From the NCBI GenBank assembly GCA_964478945.1, contig CAYZJV010000026.1, forward strand, positions 1 through 36,639: DNA of 36,639 nt, given 5' to 3'. How positions within the stretch are numbered: position 1 is the first letter of the stretch; each line of letters begins with the position of its first letter. A program made the translations under genes and the position numbers. This DNA is from CAYZJV01 sp964478945 (GTDB lineage Bacteria; Spirochaetota; Spirochaetia; Sphaerochaetales; Sphaerochaetaceae). The notes beneath the pieces are model-generated. The model saw nothing but the letters and a program-made list of their open reading frames with translations. It searched no databases and had not been told where the DNA came from. Shown here piece after piece: positions 24,740 to 32,896 of this stretch.

Positions 24740-26569
24740 ATGTCCAAGAATTTTGTCCTGATTGTTGCGACGACGCTTGTCGTCGCATCATTTGTTCTGC
24801 ACAGATTGTTCGGCACCACAGCAGCCACTATCGCGATTATGCTCACCAGCACCGTGGTGGCAGGGTACCCTGTGGTGAAGAAGGCCCTTGGCGGTTTGCG
24901 TTTCGGCATAGTGGGGATTGAGGTCCTTGTGAGCATAGCTACGATCGGAGCACTTGTCATCGGTGAGTATTGGGAAGCCGCGGCCGTCACCTATCTGTTC
25001 ATGTTTGGGGGATATCTTGAAACGAGAACCTTGGAGAAAACCCGCTCATCGATTCGTTCACTACTTGATCTGGCTCCTGAAACCGCACGTGTGAGATATG
25101 GTGATTCGGAACGAACCGTCTCTCCGGGAGAAGTCAACCAAGGTGACTTGGTGATTGTGAAACCAGGTGAGAGGATCGCAATCGATGGAGCAGTGATCGA
25201 CGGGCTTGCGTATGTGAATCAGGCGAATGTGACGGGAGAATCGATACCTGTGGAAGCCGGCAGCGGTAGTGAAGTGTATGCGGGAACCGTGGTGGAATCG
25301 GGATACCTTGTGATAAGGGCCGATAAGGTGGGCGACCAAACCACCTTCGCCAGGATACTCGAGCTTGTGGAAGAGGCTCAGGATGCCAAGGCGAAAACCC
25401 AGAAGTTTCTTGAGAAGTTTTCCCGTTACTATACCCCCGGCGTCATGGTGCTTTCGTTAGGACTGTACCTGATTACAGGTGACATTCGGCTTTCCTTGAC
25501 CCTTTTGGTGATTGCGTGTCCCGGTGCTTTGGTGATCAGCGCTCCTGTTTCGATAGTTGCGGGAATTGGAAATGGGGCCAAGAGGGGAATACTCGTAAAA
25601 GGTGGGGATGTGATGGAGAGGTTGGGGACGATTCGTGCCATTGCCTTCGACAAGACGGGAACGCTCACCGAAGGTAAGCCATCTGTCGTTGAATTCACAG
25701 TTCTCCATGGATCCGAACATGATGTGTTGCGTATTGCGGCAAGTGGCGAAACGTATGCGGAACATCCGATCGCACGGGCGATACTCGACTATAGTCGGAA
25801 CCACATTGAGGTAATTCCTCAAATTCCCGAATCCTCACGTCCAATCCCCGGCAAGGGAGTGGTGTTCACGTTGGAAGGTGAAACATATCTGATTGGCAAT
25901 CGTTCGCTCTTTCAGGAATATGGTGTGTCCACCGATGAAGTGGAGAATTCCCTGTCGCTGCAGGAAAAACTGGCAAGAACGGTAGTGATGCTTGGTTCCA
26001 CAAAGCAACTATTGGGAATTTTTGCGATCGCCGATGGCATCCGACCGGAGGCAATGGATTTGATCGCGGGATTGAGACGGCGTGGTATCAAGAGAATCGT
26101 GATGCTTACCGGTGACAATCCTGAAACTGCCAAAACGATTGCCGGGAAACTGGGAATCGATGGGTATCGTGCCCACCTTCTTCCGGAGGATAAGGTCGAA
26201 GCGATCAAATCCTTGCAAAAGGAATTGGGGAGCGTGGCGATGGTCGGAGATGGGGTGAACGATGCTCCTGCCCTGGCGACCGCCGATTTGGGTATTGCGA
26301 TTGGAGGGGCGGGAAGAGACGTCGCAATGGAAACCGCCGATGTGGTGGTGATGTCAAAACATCTGGCCATGCTCGACCATGCGATTGGGCTTTCACGTGC
26401 CACAGTACGGAATATGCGGCAAAACATCATATTCGCAGTGATGGTGGCGGCATTGCTGCTTGCAGGCGTGTTGTTCAAGAGTGTCGACCTGTCGTTTGGT
26501 ATGTTGGTGCATGAAGTTTCGGTCCTCTTGGTGATCTTGAATGCAATCAGGTTGATGCGCTTCCGATAA
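24740..26569 (+). CDS. P1B-type heavy-metal ATPase with CPG motif
   Basis: A 609-residue metal-translocating P-type ATPase with no N-terminal metal-binding domain. It has helix pairs before the actuator domain (TGES, 165-168), the membrane metal motif IACPGAL (C260-P-G262), phosphorylation site DKTGTLT (D304), HP signature (H342-P343), GDGVNDAP (503-510) and a C-terminal HEVSVLLVILNAIRL helix. Most P1B pumps have CPC, SPC or CPH at the membrane site; CPG leaves one thiol there, so specificity cannot be read from textbook classes. ATG 24740 starts one base after the HMA gene stop. It lies in an operon with the chaperone gene and probably the FNR-like gene 17 bases downstream. Confidence 0.93.
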   Translation: MSKNFVLIVATTLVVASFVLHRLFGTTAATIAIMLTSTVVAGYPVVKKALGGLRFGIVGIEVLVSIATIGALVIGEYWEAAAVTYLFMFGGYLETRTLEKTRSSIRSLLDLAPETARVRYGDSERTVSPGEVNQGDLVIVKPGERIAIDGAVIDGLAYVNQANVTGESIPVEAGSGSEVYAGTVVESGYLVIRADKVGDQTTFARILELVEEAQDAKAKTQKFLEKFSRYYTPGVMVLSLGLYLITGDIRLSLTLLVIACPGALVISAPVSIVAGIGNGAKRGILVKGGDVMERLGTIRAIAFDKTGTLTEGKPSVVEFTVLHGSEHDVLRIAASGETYAEHPIARAILDYSRNHIEVIPQIPESSRPIPGKGVVFTLEGETYLIGNRSLFQEYGVSTDEVENSLSLQEKLARTVVMLGSTKQLLGIFAIADGIRPEAMDLIAGLRRRGIKRIVMLTGDNPETAKTIAGKLGIDGYRAHLLPEDKVEAIKSLQKELGSVAMVGDGVNDAPALATADLGIAIGGAGRDVAMETADVVVMSKHLAMLDHAIGLSRATVRNMRQNIIFAVMVAALLLAGVLFKSVDLSFGMLVHEVSVLLVILNAIRLMRFR

Positions 26570-26580
26570 CGCCCTATAGT
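26552..26580 (+). promoter_or_regulatory. Promoter of the FNR-like regulator, leaderless geometry
   Basis: TTGATG (26552-26557), exactly 17 bases, TATAGT (26575-26580), then six bases to the ATG at 26587. Most of it lies in the last codons of the ATPase gene. No Shine-Dalgarno precedes the regulator. The layout is the same as for the SDR gene and almost the same as for padR. Confidence 0.62.
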
Positions 26581-26586
26581 ATATCC

Positions 26587-27276
26587 ATGGAATGTGCATG
26601 CCATGGACATGGTCCCTACGATTGTATCGATATAGTTCCCATTTTCCATCATCTCTCCGAAGAGGAGATGTCCGAGATCGCATCCATCACATTCGAGCGG
26701 GAATACCGCAAGGGAGAAACGATCTACCGGGTTGGGGACAAGAGGGGAGAGTTGTATGTGTTGCATACCGGTCTGGTGAAGGTATATCGTCTTTCCCCTG
26801 ATGGGAGGGAGCAGGTGTTGCGCACCGTGGGTCCGGGCGATTTCTTGGGTGAGCTCTCCCTATTCAGTATGAATACCCAGACCGATAGCGCGGTCGCATT
26901 GGAAACGTCCAGGATGTGTGTCATTGCATGGGATCGCCTGCGAAGTCTCATGCAACGTATTCCCTCCATCGCATTCAAGGTGATGGAGGAATTGAGCAGT
27001 CGGCTGGAACAGACCGAGACACTGCTCGAACGGACCAATCTGAATAGTGTCGAGCAGCGGCTCGCTTCCTATTTGCTTGAACAGTCACAAGGAAGAGTCC
27101 AGTTCACTTTGGGCCTCTCAAAGGGAGATCTTGCCTCCCTTTTGGGGATGACATTCGAAACCTTGAGTAGAAAGCTCTCTTCGTTCCAACAAGAGGGAGT
27201 GATCGAATTGGAGGGAAGGCGCAATGTACGAATTCTGGATCGCGAGGCACTTGAGGATATCGTTGACGAGTGGTAA
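26587..27276 (+). CDS. FNR/FLP-like Crp-family regulator with cysteine sensor residues
   Basis: A 229-residue Crp/Fnr regulator with a beta-roll sensor domain (about 20-120), dimer helix (about 125-155) and helix-turn-helix (about 175-205). C3, C5 and C13 lie in a short N-terminal tail, C13 just before VPIF as FNR C29 precedes IPF. C111 in ALETSRMCVI aligns with FNR C122 in ALETSMVCEI. The recognition helix has E191-x-x-S194-R195, the FNR signature for TTGAT half-sites. An oxygen-sensing iron-sulfur cluster is possible, though the spacing differs from FNR; a C5-C111 disulfide switch like that reported for lactobacillar FLP is an alternative. It probably controls the upstream FNR box and is expressed from its own leaderless promoter plus read-through. 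Confidence 0.88.
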   Translation: MECACHGHGPYDCIDIVPIFHHLSEEEMSEIASITFEREYRKGETIYRVGDKRGELYVLHTGLVKVYRLSPDGREQVLRTVGPGDFLGELSLFSMNTQTDSAVALETSRMCVIAWDRLRSLMQRIPSIAFKVMEELSSRLEQTETLLERTNLNSVEQRLASYLLEQSQGRVQFTLGLSKGDLASLLGMTFETLSRKLSSFQQEGVIELEGRRNVRILDREALEDIVDEW

Positions 27277-27394
27277 TACCGCCAAGTTGATGTCCTCTCG
27301 AAGACCCTACCTGCGGTAGTATGTTGCTTAAATGAATTGTTGACCGCCAAGGAAGTAGTGCAATTGCCATTTCATTTGTCCAGTGGGTACATGA

Positions 27395-27423
27395 TGTTCA
27401 CGTGCATATGATTGTGGTACACT
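27395..27423 (+). promoter_or_regulatory. Candidate promoter for nadE
   Basis: TGTTCA (27395-27400), a 17-base spacer and extended -10 TGG-TACACT (27415-27423). The start would fall near 27430, leaving a short leader with GGAGG at 27446-27450 before the ATG. Confidence 0.45.
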
Positions 27424-27457
27424 TGCGTCAGCCCGATTGGTGTATGGAGGATGGACA

Positions 27458-29368
27458 ATGAAGGATGGATTCGTTCGGGTCGCCGTGGCGACTCCACAAG
27501 TGAAGGTCGCCGATTGCGTGTTCAACGCCGAACAGACGATAAAGCTGATGAGGGAAGCGGAGGCTTCCAATGTAGCTCTCGTTGCTTTTCCCGAACTCGG
27601 TTTGACAGCGTACACTTGCGCCGACTTGTTTCTCCAGAACACCCTCTTGAATGGTGCCCTCGAAGCTCTTGAAGCGGTGGTCGCGGCCTCCATCAACCTG
27701 GAAGTGGTCTCCGTGGTCGGAATGCCGGTCATCTGGCATGGCAAACTGTACAATTGCGCAGTAGTCGTGCACCGGGGCAAGGTGTTGGGAGTCGTCCCCA
27801 AGATATATATCCCCAATTACAATGAATTCTATGAGTGTAGATGGTTCACCAGGGCACCGATGGAGAATGCTCTGATCGATATCATTGGCTTTACTGTTCC
27901 CTTCGGTACCGATATCCTGTTCAAATCGGAGACGATGGACCATTTCATATTCGCAGTCGAACTGTGTGAGGATCTTTGGGTAGCCTCTCCTCCTTCAGTC
28001 GGGCATGCCTGTGAAGGTGCCACGGTGCTGGTGAATCTCTCGGCGAGTGATGAATTGGTGGGAAAGGCATATTACAAGAGGCAACTGGTCGCAAGCCATT
28101 CTGCACGTTTGCTTTGTGCATATCTCTATGCGGGTTCGGGGCCTGGGGAATCCACCACCGATATGGTCTTTGCAGGTCACGATCTCATCGCCGAGAACGG
28201 TATCATCCTCAACGAAAGTGAAACGCCATTCGAGGGGTTGTTGTTCTCCGAAGTCGATGTCGAGCGTCTTGCCGGAGAGCGACGGCGCAGCAATACATTC
28301 GAGATGACCGATAATAGGTTGCACGATGTGGTCCGCTTTTCCGATGTTCCCCGACACACCCCCCTCTCCCGAACGTTTGGACGATATCCATTTGTCCCTG
28401 AGGAGGGTCCCGATCGTGATGCACGATGTCGCACCATACGTATGATTCAGGCGATGGGTTTGGTGAAACGGCTGGAACATACTGGTACCAAGCGGGTTGT
28501 CGTGGGAATATCGGGGGGGCTCGATTCCACTTTGGCACTATTGGTTGCAGTCGATGCCTTCGATCGACTTGGAATTTCCCGTGAAGGTATCATCGCAATC
28601 ACCATGCCTTGTTTTGGCACCACGGATCGTACAAGGAACAATGCGAAGGCTTTGGCGTCGGTATTGAATGTGACCCTCCGCGAGATCGATATCTCCGAAG
28701 CGGTGTTGTGCCATTTCAGGGATATCGGGCACGATCGAGATACCCATGATGTGACATTTGAGAATGCCCAGGCGAGAGAACGTACACAGGTTCTCATGGA
28801 TATGGCCAACAAGGAGGCGGCCTTGGTGGTGGGTACAGGTGATCTCTCCGAATTGGCCTTGGGGTGGGCCACCTACAATGGAGACCACATGTCCATGTAC
28901 TCGGTGAATGCATCGGTTCCGAAGACGTTGATCAGGCATCTGGTCGGTTTCCATGCCCAGACGGAAGGTCCGGGTCAACTGGCCGAGGTCTTGAACGATG
29001 TGCTCGATACTCCGGTGAGTCCCGAGTTGTTGCCTGCGAAGGACGGTACCATCAGTCAGGTCACCGAGGACATCGTAGGTCCTTACGAGTTGCATGATTT
29101 TTTCCTCTACTATGCAATCCGCTGGGCCTTCGGTCCATCCAAGGTGTTTCGGATCGCGCTTACCGCGTTCGACCGGTCATATGATCGGGACACGATACTC
29201 AAGTGGTTGAAGATCTTCTATCGTCGTTTCTTCTCGCAACAATTCAAACGTTCCGCATTGCCCGATGGTCCAAAGGTAGGTTCGGTCGCTTTGAGTCCAC
29301 GGGGAGACCTGAGAATGCCGAGCGATGCGTGTGTGCGGCTATGGCTTGAAGAACTTGAAGGACTGTAG
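27458..29368 (+). CDS. nadE: Glutamine-dependent NAD+ synthetase
   Basis: A 636-residue enzyme that makes NAD+ from deamido-NAD+, ATP and glutamine, the last step of NAD synthesis. The N-terminal nitrilase-type glutaminase (about 1-290) shows its triad: E46 in FPELGLTAY, K115 in VVPKIYIPNY and C170 in VELCEDLW. The C-terminal synthetase has the P-loop ISGGLDST (351-358), and its later regions (TGDLSELALGWATY and the PAKDGTISQVTED stretch) match the two-domain family. ATG 27458 has GGAGG seven bases upstream; an earlier in-frame start lacks support. The gene is monocistronic and closed by a terminator. Glutaminase and synthetase residues are all intact. Confidence 0.95.
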   Translation: MKDGFVRVAVATPQVKVADCVFNAEQTIKLMREAEASNVALVAFPELGLTAYTCADLFLQNTLLNGALEALEAVVAASINLEVVSVVGMPVIWHGKLYNCAVVVHRGKVLGVVPKIYIPNYNEFYECRWFTRAPMENALIDIIGFTVPFGTDILFKSETMDHFIFAVELCEDLWVASPPSVGHACEGATVLVNLSASDELVGKAYYKRQLVASHSARLLCAYLYAGSGPGESTTDMVFAGHDLIAENGIILNESETPFEGLLFSEVDVERLAGERRRSNTFEMTDNRLHDVVRFSDVPRHTPLSRTFGRYPFVPEEGPDRDARCRTIRMIQAMGLVKRLEHTGTKRVVVGISGGLDSTLALLVAVDAFDRLGISREGIIAITMPCFGTTDRTRNNAKALASVLNVTLREIDISEAVLCHFRDIGHDRDTHDVTFENAQARERTQVLMDMANKEAALVVGTGDLSELALGWATYNGDHMSMYSVNASVPKTLIRHLVGFHAQTEGPGQLAEVLNDVLDTPVSPELLPAKDGTISQVTEDIVGPYELHDFFLYYAIRWAFGPSKVFRIALTAFDRSYDRDTILKWLKIFYRRFFSQQFKRSALPDGPKVGSVALSPRGDLRMPSDACVRLWLEELEGL

Positions 29369-29406
29369 GCTTGCGTTCAATTGCCTTGGATTTCTTGCTT
29401 AGTGTT

Positions 29407-29431
29407 TGTCATTTCTGTAGATGACATTTTT
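29407..29431 (+). terminator. Intrinsic terminator after nadE
   Basis: TGTCAT (29407-29412), an eight-base loop and ATGACA (29421-29426), followed directly by five T. It lies 38 bases after the nadE stop. The rest of the gap to 29572 is AT-rich, with TATAAT at 29536-29541 as a plausible -10 for the next gene but no good -35. Confidence 0.75.
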
Positions 29432-29572
29432 ATGATATTTGTAAAATTAATCTTTGAATAGAATTGCAAGAAAAAATCAGAAAAATATGTATCCTTTTCC
29501 CACTATCGAATGTTATTATACCGATACATAATCTATATAATTATTGGATAAAGGAGAATAGGGTACTTTCCG

Positions 29573-30181
29573 ATGCGTAAATTGATGATCTTCACTGCTT
29601 TGTTACTGCTTCTTCTCCCCACTGCAGCCAGCGCCCGCAACCTGTTTGAAATGGGACTCGGTGTTTCGGGAATCTATGATACTGGAGAGGCTGTCGCTTC
29701 GGAAACATTCTTCGATGGGATGGTGAATGGTGAGAATTGGACAATCGGTATTGGTTTGAATACCCGCCTGTCCATTGTCAATCTGTCACTATTGGCCGAA
29801 ATACCGAATGGCGGCGAAGTGGCCGAGGATCTCTTTTCCTTGCGCTCCACATTGGTATTCGATATCCCGCTGGTGAACGATCATCTTTATGTGAACGCGG
29901 GAGCTGGTTTGTCAACTCATTTCGCAACTGGAGAAGGCTCCGGTACGAGAGTGAACGGCAGGTCGACATCCGATGCAACGTTCGAAGAAGCCCTCGTTTC
30001 GTCCACCATACATATGAAGGCGGGTCTGGATCTTCTTGTGGGATCGGTAAAGTTCGGGCTGTTCTATTTGTTGGAGACTCCTGCGACTATCGAGGGGATA
30101 GGTGAAGGGCGATGGTCGGACGTTTTCCGCACCAATGGAGACGACCGGATGGCTTTGATGGTGCAACTTGCGTTGTTCTAA
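29573..30181 (+). CDS. Exported barrel-like protein, paralogue 1 of 3
   Basis: A 202-residue exported protein, first of three tandem relatives. A signal peptide (1-21, ending ASA) is followed by alternating amphipathic strands rich in Gly and aromatic residues. It has the shared block N-W-x-x-G-x-x-L-x-x-x-L (NWTIGIGLNTRLS, about 55-67) and a C-terminal strand ending in Phe, which is the usual outer membrane beta-barrel insertion signal. A small barrel or periplasmic beta protein is therefore likely; function is unknown. A weak AGGG lies nine bases upstream, and stronger GGAG is too distant, so translation initiation may be modest. Confidence 0.75.
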   Translation: MRKLMIFTALLLLLLPTAASARNLFEMGLGVSGIYDTGEAVASETFFDGMVNGENWTIGIGLNTRLSIVNLSLLAEIPNGGEVAEDLFSLRSTLVFDIPLVNDHLYVNAGAGLSTHFATGEGSGTRVNGRSTSDATFEEALVSSTIHMKAGLDLLVGSVKFGLFYLLETPATIEGIGEGRWSDVFRTNGDDRMALMVQLALF

Positions 30182-30186
30182 AAATT

Positions 30187-30206
30187 ATGAAACTATATTG
30201 TTTCAT
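30187..30206 (+). terminator. Weak hairpin between barrel-like genes 1 and 2
   Basis: ATGAAAC (30187-30193) and GTTTCAT (30200-30206) form a seven-base stem around a six-base loop, five bases after the stop of paralogue 1. The tail is A/T-rich but not a T run, so it may only attenuate. Confidence 0.35.
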
Positions 30207-30256
30207 ATATGTTATATTATTAGGGAGGGTAAAACCCCCGGAAAGGAGCAGTTAGC

Positions 30257-30868
30257 ATGAAAAGGACAATATTGGTTTTGGTTCTTGTCGCGTTATTGGT
30301 TCCGGCAGGCTTGTTTGCCGGAGTGTTTGATCTAAGTCTTGGTGTGATGGCCCAGAACAAGCTGGCTTACGATGTGTCCAGTGGAGAGTTCGATCCCGAG
30401 ATGTTCACCGATGTTGAGAACTATGCCCTTGGTGCCGACATCAGAACGAGGATCCTCTTCGCTGAGATCGATGTTGCGGCGTTGTATGAGCAGGTTGGTG
30501 AAACCCCGGCTTTCTCCGGATTGGTTACCGGTGGACTTTCCCTTGACCTTCTCGGTCTTGTCCGTATTGGACTTGGTCTTGGTCCCCGTGTCACCGCTAC
30601 CTTCCCTGCGGATGGAGAGCCCGAGTTTGTCGATGCTTCGGGAACTTCGCTTACCGCTGAAAATGTCTTGGATGCATTCATGACCTCGGACCTTACCTGG
30701 AGAGCAACGGCCGATGTCAAATTGGGCAATCTTCTTGTGGGGCTGAACTACATGGTCGACAGCAATGGCTTCACCATTGAGAACAGTGATTTTAACAAAT
30801 TGATGCCGACAGCCGACCTTTTCAAGCAGGGTAGAATTGGAGCGTCGGTGCTCTTCACCATTTTCTAG
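30257..30868 (+). CDS. Exported barrel-like protein, paralogue 2 of 3
   Basis: A 203-residue exported protein with a signal peptide (1-21, ending LFA) and the same plan as its neighbours: FDLSLGV after cleavage, the block NYALGADIRTRILF (about 55-68) with a following LYEQVGE, and a C-terminal part VGLNYMVDSNGF, then GRIGASVLFTIF ending in Phe. Its end closely matches paralogue 3 (GLHYQVPSHGF, GKVGASFITRFF). Alternating strands fit a small outer membrane barrel. GGAG lies eight bases before the ATG. A strong terminator follows, so it is transcribed separately from paralogue 3. No function can be assigned. Confidence 0.78.
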   Translation: MKRTILVLVLVALLVPAGLFAGVFDLSLGVMAQNKLAYDVSSGEFDPEMFTDVENYALGADIRTRILFAEIDVAALYEQVGETPAFSGLVTGGLSLDLLGLVRIGLGLGPRVTATFPADGEPEFVDASGTSLTAENVLDAFMTSDLTWRATADVKLGNLLVGLNYMVDSNGFTIENSDFNKLMPTADLFKQGRIGASVLFTIF

Positions 30869-30891
30869 AGTCTTTGATTTATTCGATGGAT

Positions 30892-30926
30892 ACAGCCCCG
30901 TGCTGAAAACACGGGGCTGTGTTTCG
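30892..30926 (+). terminator. Strong intrinsic terminator after paralogue 2
   Basis: ACAGCCCCGTG (30892-30902) pairs perfectly over 11 bases with CACGGGGCTGT (30910-30920) across a seven-base loop, followed by a T-containing tail. It sits only about 20 bases before the start of paralogue 3, so any read-through would still serve that gene. Confidence 0.88.
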
Positions 30927-30946
30927 CCTTTGCCGTGGAGATATCA

Positions 30947-31591
30947 GTGAAAAAGATCCTGTACATCATCGTTCTATTGCTACTCTTGCCCACACTGATC
31001 ATGGCAGGCGATATATTCTATGTGGGATTTGGTTCGATCAATCAATTCCAGTTGGATCTCTTTGCCGAAGACACTCCCTTCGCCTCTGTGGTCGATGTCC
31101 ATAATTGGGCCACAGGAGGAGAGTTGAGGGCAGGTCTGTTCAATTTCAATCTTGAAGGGTATCTGTTGGTGCAACAGGGTGCGATCATCGCGGTAACCGA
31201 TATGGGCAAACCGGTATTCGAAGACGATGTGGCCCAACGTCTTTTTGGTTTTGTGGGATTGGGTTTCAGTACCAAGGTCGCTGAATTCACCACGCTCAGC
31301 CTTGCCGCAGGTTCCTTGGCGGGATTCGACATCAGTCCGAAATTCGATGTGGCGTTCTGGATGGGTGAACGCAATAATGTGTATTCCGAGAGCAGATGGG
31401 AAAATTTCTTCATGGAGATTCCCTTGGCCTACAGAATGCGTCTTGATCTCAACCTTGGTGGATTTACACTTGGATTGCATTACCAGGTTCCATCCCATGG
31501 TTTCTCCTACCAAAACTCGGAGAGTGCCGCGCTTATTCCCGATTGGAGTCGTGGTAAGGTGGGAGCTTCGTTCATTACACGTTTCTTTTAG
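30947..31591 (+). CDS. Exported barrel-like protein, paralogue 3 of 3
   Basis: A 214-residue exported protein, the most diverged of the three at its start but clearly related: signal peptide (1-20, ending IMA), FYVGFGS, the block NWATGGELRAGLFNF (about 47-61) with a following LLVQQG, and a C-terminal YQVPSHGFSYQNS and GKVGASFITRFF, again ending in Phe. The start is GTG at 30947, supported by GGAG six bases before it; an in-frame GTG four codons earlier overlaps that site. A small outer membrane barrel is the best structural guess. The short distance from the upstream terminator leaves little room for its own promoter. Confidence 0.75.
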   Translation: MKKILYIIVLLLLLPTLIMAGDIFYVGFGSINQFQLDLFAEDTPFASVVDVHNWATGGELRAGLFNFNLEGYLLVQQGAIIAVTDMGKPVFEDDVAQRLFGFVGLGFSTKVAEFTTLSLAAGSLAGFDISPKFDVAFWMGERNNVYSESRWENFFMEIPLAYRMRLDLNLGGFTLGLHYQVPSHGFSYQNSESAALIPDWSRGKVGASFITRFF

Positions 31592-31664
31592 CCCGATTCA
31601 GCCGTACTGGTGAGAGTCGGCGAAGTATGATAAGATGTGCCTTGATTCCACAAGGAGCGAGATC

Positions 31665-32111
31665 ATGAGGAAATTCAGCTTTTTCGGTTCGCTGATGACC
31701 GCTGTGCTATTTGCGGTAATCGCTTTTTTCGTCCTGTATTTTTTCGTCCCCTCGATCAGTGATGAATTTTTTGGATTCAGCTACCGTTCTTCACGGGATA
31801 CCGAAAGGTTGAAGGATGCTGTGACCGATATTCTCGAGGATGCCAGGGTGCCGAAAGTGGCGATCGATGAATATGTGGACAAATTGGATAATCCTGAATT
31901 CAGACGATCATTGACCGCAGCCGCTGAAAAGGGAACGGATTCGGTGATAGAGTTCCTTTCCAAAGCTGGAGAGGGGATCGACTTTGGAAGTTTCGATTCT
32001 TCCGAATTGGGGAAAAAGCTCAGTGATGGCTTCAGTCGTCTCGGTTCCTTCACCTCGAAACAGTGGGATTCCATCCAGCGAATATTCTCAGGGGCCTTGG
32101 ACAGTCTTTGA
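31665..32111 (+). CDS. Small single-span membrane protein, unknown
   Basis: A 148-residue protein with one N-terminal membrane segment (about 8-31) and a soluble, mostly helical remainder (about 42-148) rich in Asp, Glu, Ser and Lys. I recognise no family. ATG 31665 has AAGGAG seven bases upstream; the frame extends ten codons further without a ribosome site. Its stop shares one base with the start of the MBL hydrolase gene (TGATG), so translation is coupled and it heads a tight cluster with MBL, polA and coaE. TATGAT at 31626-31631 could be a -10, but no -35 is clear. Confidence 0.7.
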   Translation: MRKFSFFGSLMTAVLFAVIAFFVLYFFVPSISDEFFGFSYRSSRDTERLKDAVTDILEDARVPKVAIDEYVDKLDNPEFRRSLTAAAEKGTDSVIEFLSKAGEGIDFGSFDSSELGKKLSDGFSRLGSFTSKQWDSIQRIFSGALDSL

Positions 32112-32896
32112 TGGAAGTGACGTTTCTTGGGACAGGCACCTCCCATGGAGTTCCCCGGATAGGATGTTCCTGTCCAGTATGCACCTCCGCCGATCATAGG
32201 AACAAACGTTTTCGCTCCTCCATCCATATCAAGGAAGGGAATGTTTCGGTGGTGGTGGATACCGGCCCGGAGTTTCGTCTTCAGGCACTTCGAAGCCATA
32301 TCACCAGGTTGGATGCCGTATTCTATACCCACAATCATGCCGACCATATGAATGGCATCGATGATCTACGGGTATTCTCCGAACAGGGTCCCTTGGATGT
32401 ATACGGGCCCCGTCAGGTGGTCGAGGATATCCACCAACGGTTTCCTTATGCGGTGGGAGAGAATCCTTGGCACGGAGGGGTACCGCAACTGCGGTTGCAT
32501 ACTATGGATACGAAAGGCGTGACCATCGGACCCTTGCACTTCATACCGGTGCCGCTTGTCCATGGTTGCCGGGAAGTGTTCGGGTATCGTATCGGGGCGT
32601 TCGCCTATCTTAGTGATTGCAAGGAGATTCCCCAATCGAGTTTCGTATTGCTTGAGGGTGTGGAGGTGGTGGTGCTCGATGCACTGCGTTATGCGAAACA
32701 TCCTACCCACATGTGTGTCGATGAAGCGATCGAAGCGGCACGAAGGATTGGAGCAGGAACCACCTTCCTTACCCATTTGACCCATAGGGTGGAACACAAT
32801 GAATTGGATGCATATTTGCCCGAATCAATGCATCCCGCCTACGACGGGCTTGTGGTGCAGGTCCGTCACGATGAAGATGGAGAATCCCATGGCTGA
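32111..32896 (+). CDS. MBL-fold metal-dependent hydrolase, PhnP-like
   Basis: A 261-residue metallo-beta-lactamase-fold hydrolase. Zinc ligands are visible in THNHADH (73-79), with further His and Asp residues at H183 (PLVHGC), D202 (LSDCKE) and D220. N-terminal FLGTGTSHGVPRIGCSCPVC carries C19, C21 and C24, which resembles the extra structural metal site of PhnP cyclic phosphodiesterases. The family includes phosphodiesterases and nucleases, and the substrate here is unknown. It begins in the stop codon of the small membrane protein gene and overlaps polA by eight bases, so a role in nucleotide or nucleic-acid metabolism is tempting but unproven. Confidence 0.88.
   Translation: MEVTFLGTGTSHGVPRIGCSCPVCTSADHRNKRFRSSIHIKEGNVSVVVDTGPEFRLQALRSHITRLDAVFYTHNHADHMNGIDDLRVFSEQGPLDVYGPRQVVEDIHQRFPYAVGENPWHGGVPQLRLHTMDTKGVTIGPLHFIPVPLVHGCREVFGYRIGAFAYLSDCKEIPQSSFVLLEGVEVVVLDALRYAKHPTHMCVDEAIEAARRIGAGTTFLTHLTHRVEHNELDAYLPESMHPAYDGLVVQVRHDEDGESHG

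Noticed and set aside
27307..27319. CTACC-TGC-GGTAG hairpin as terminator of the FNR-like gene
   Set aside because: The stem is only five bases and no T run follows directly; too weak to call.
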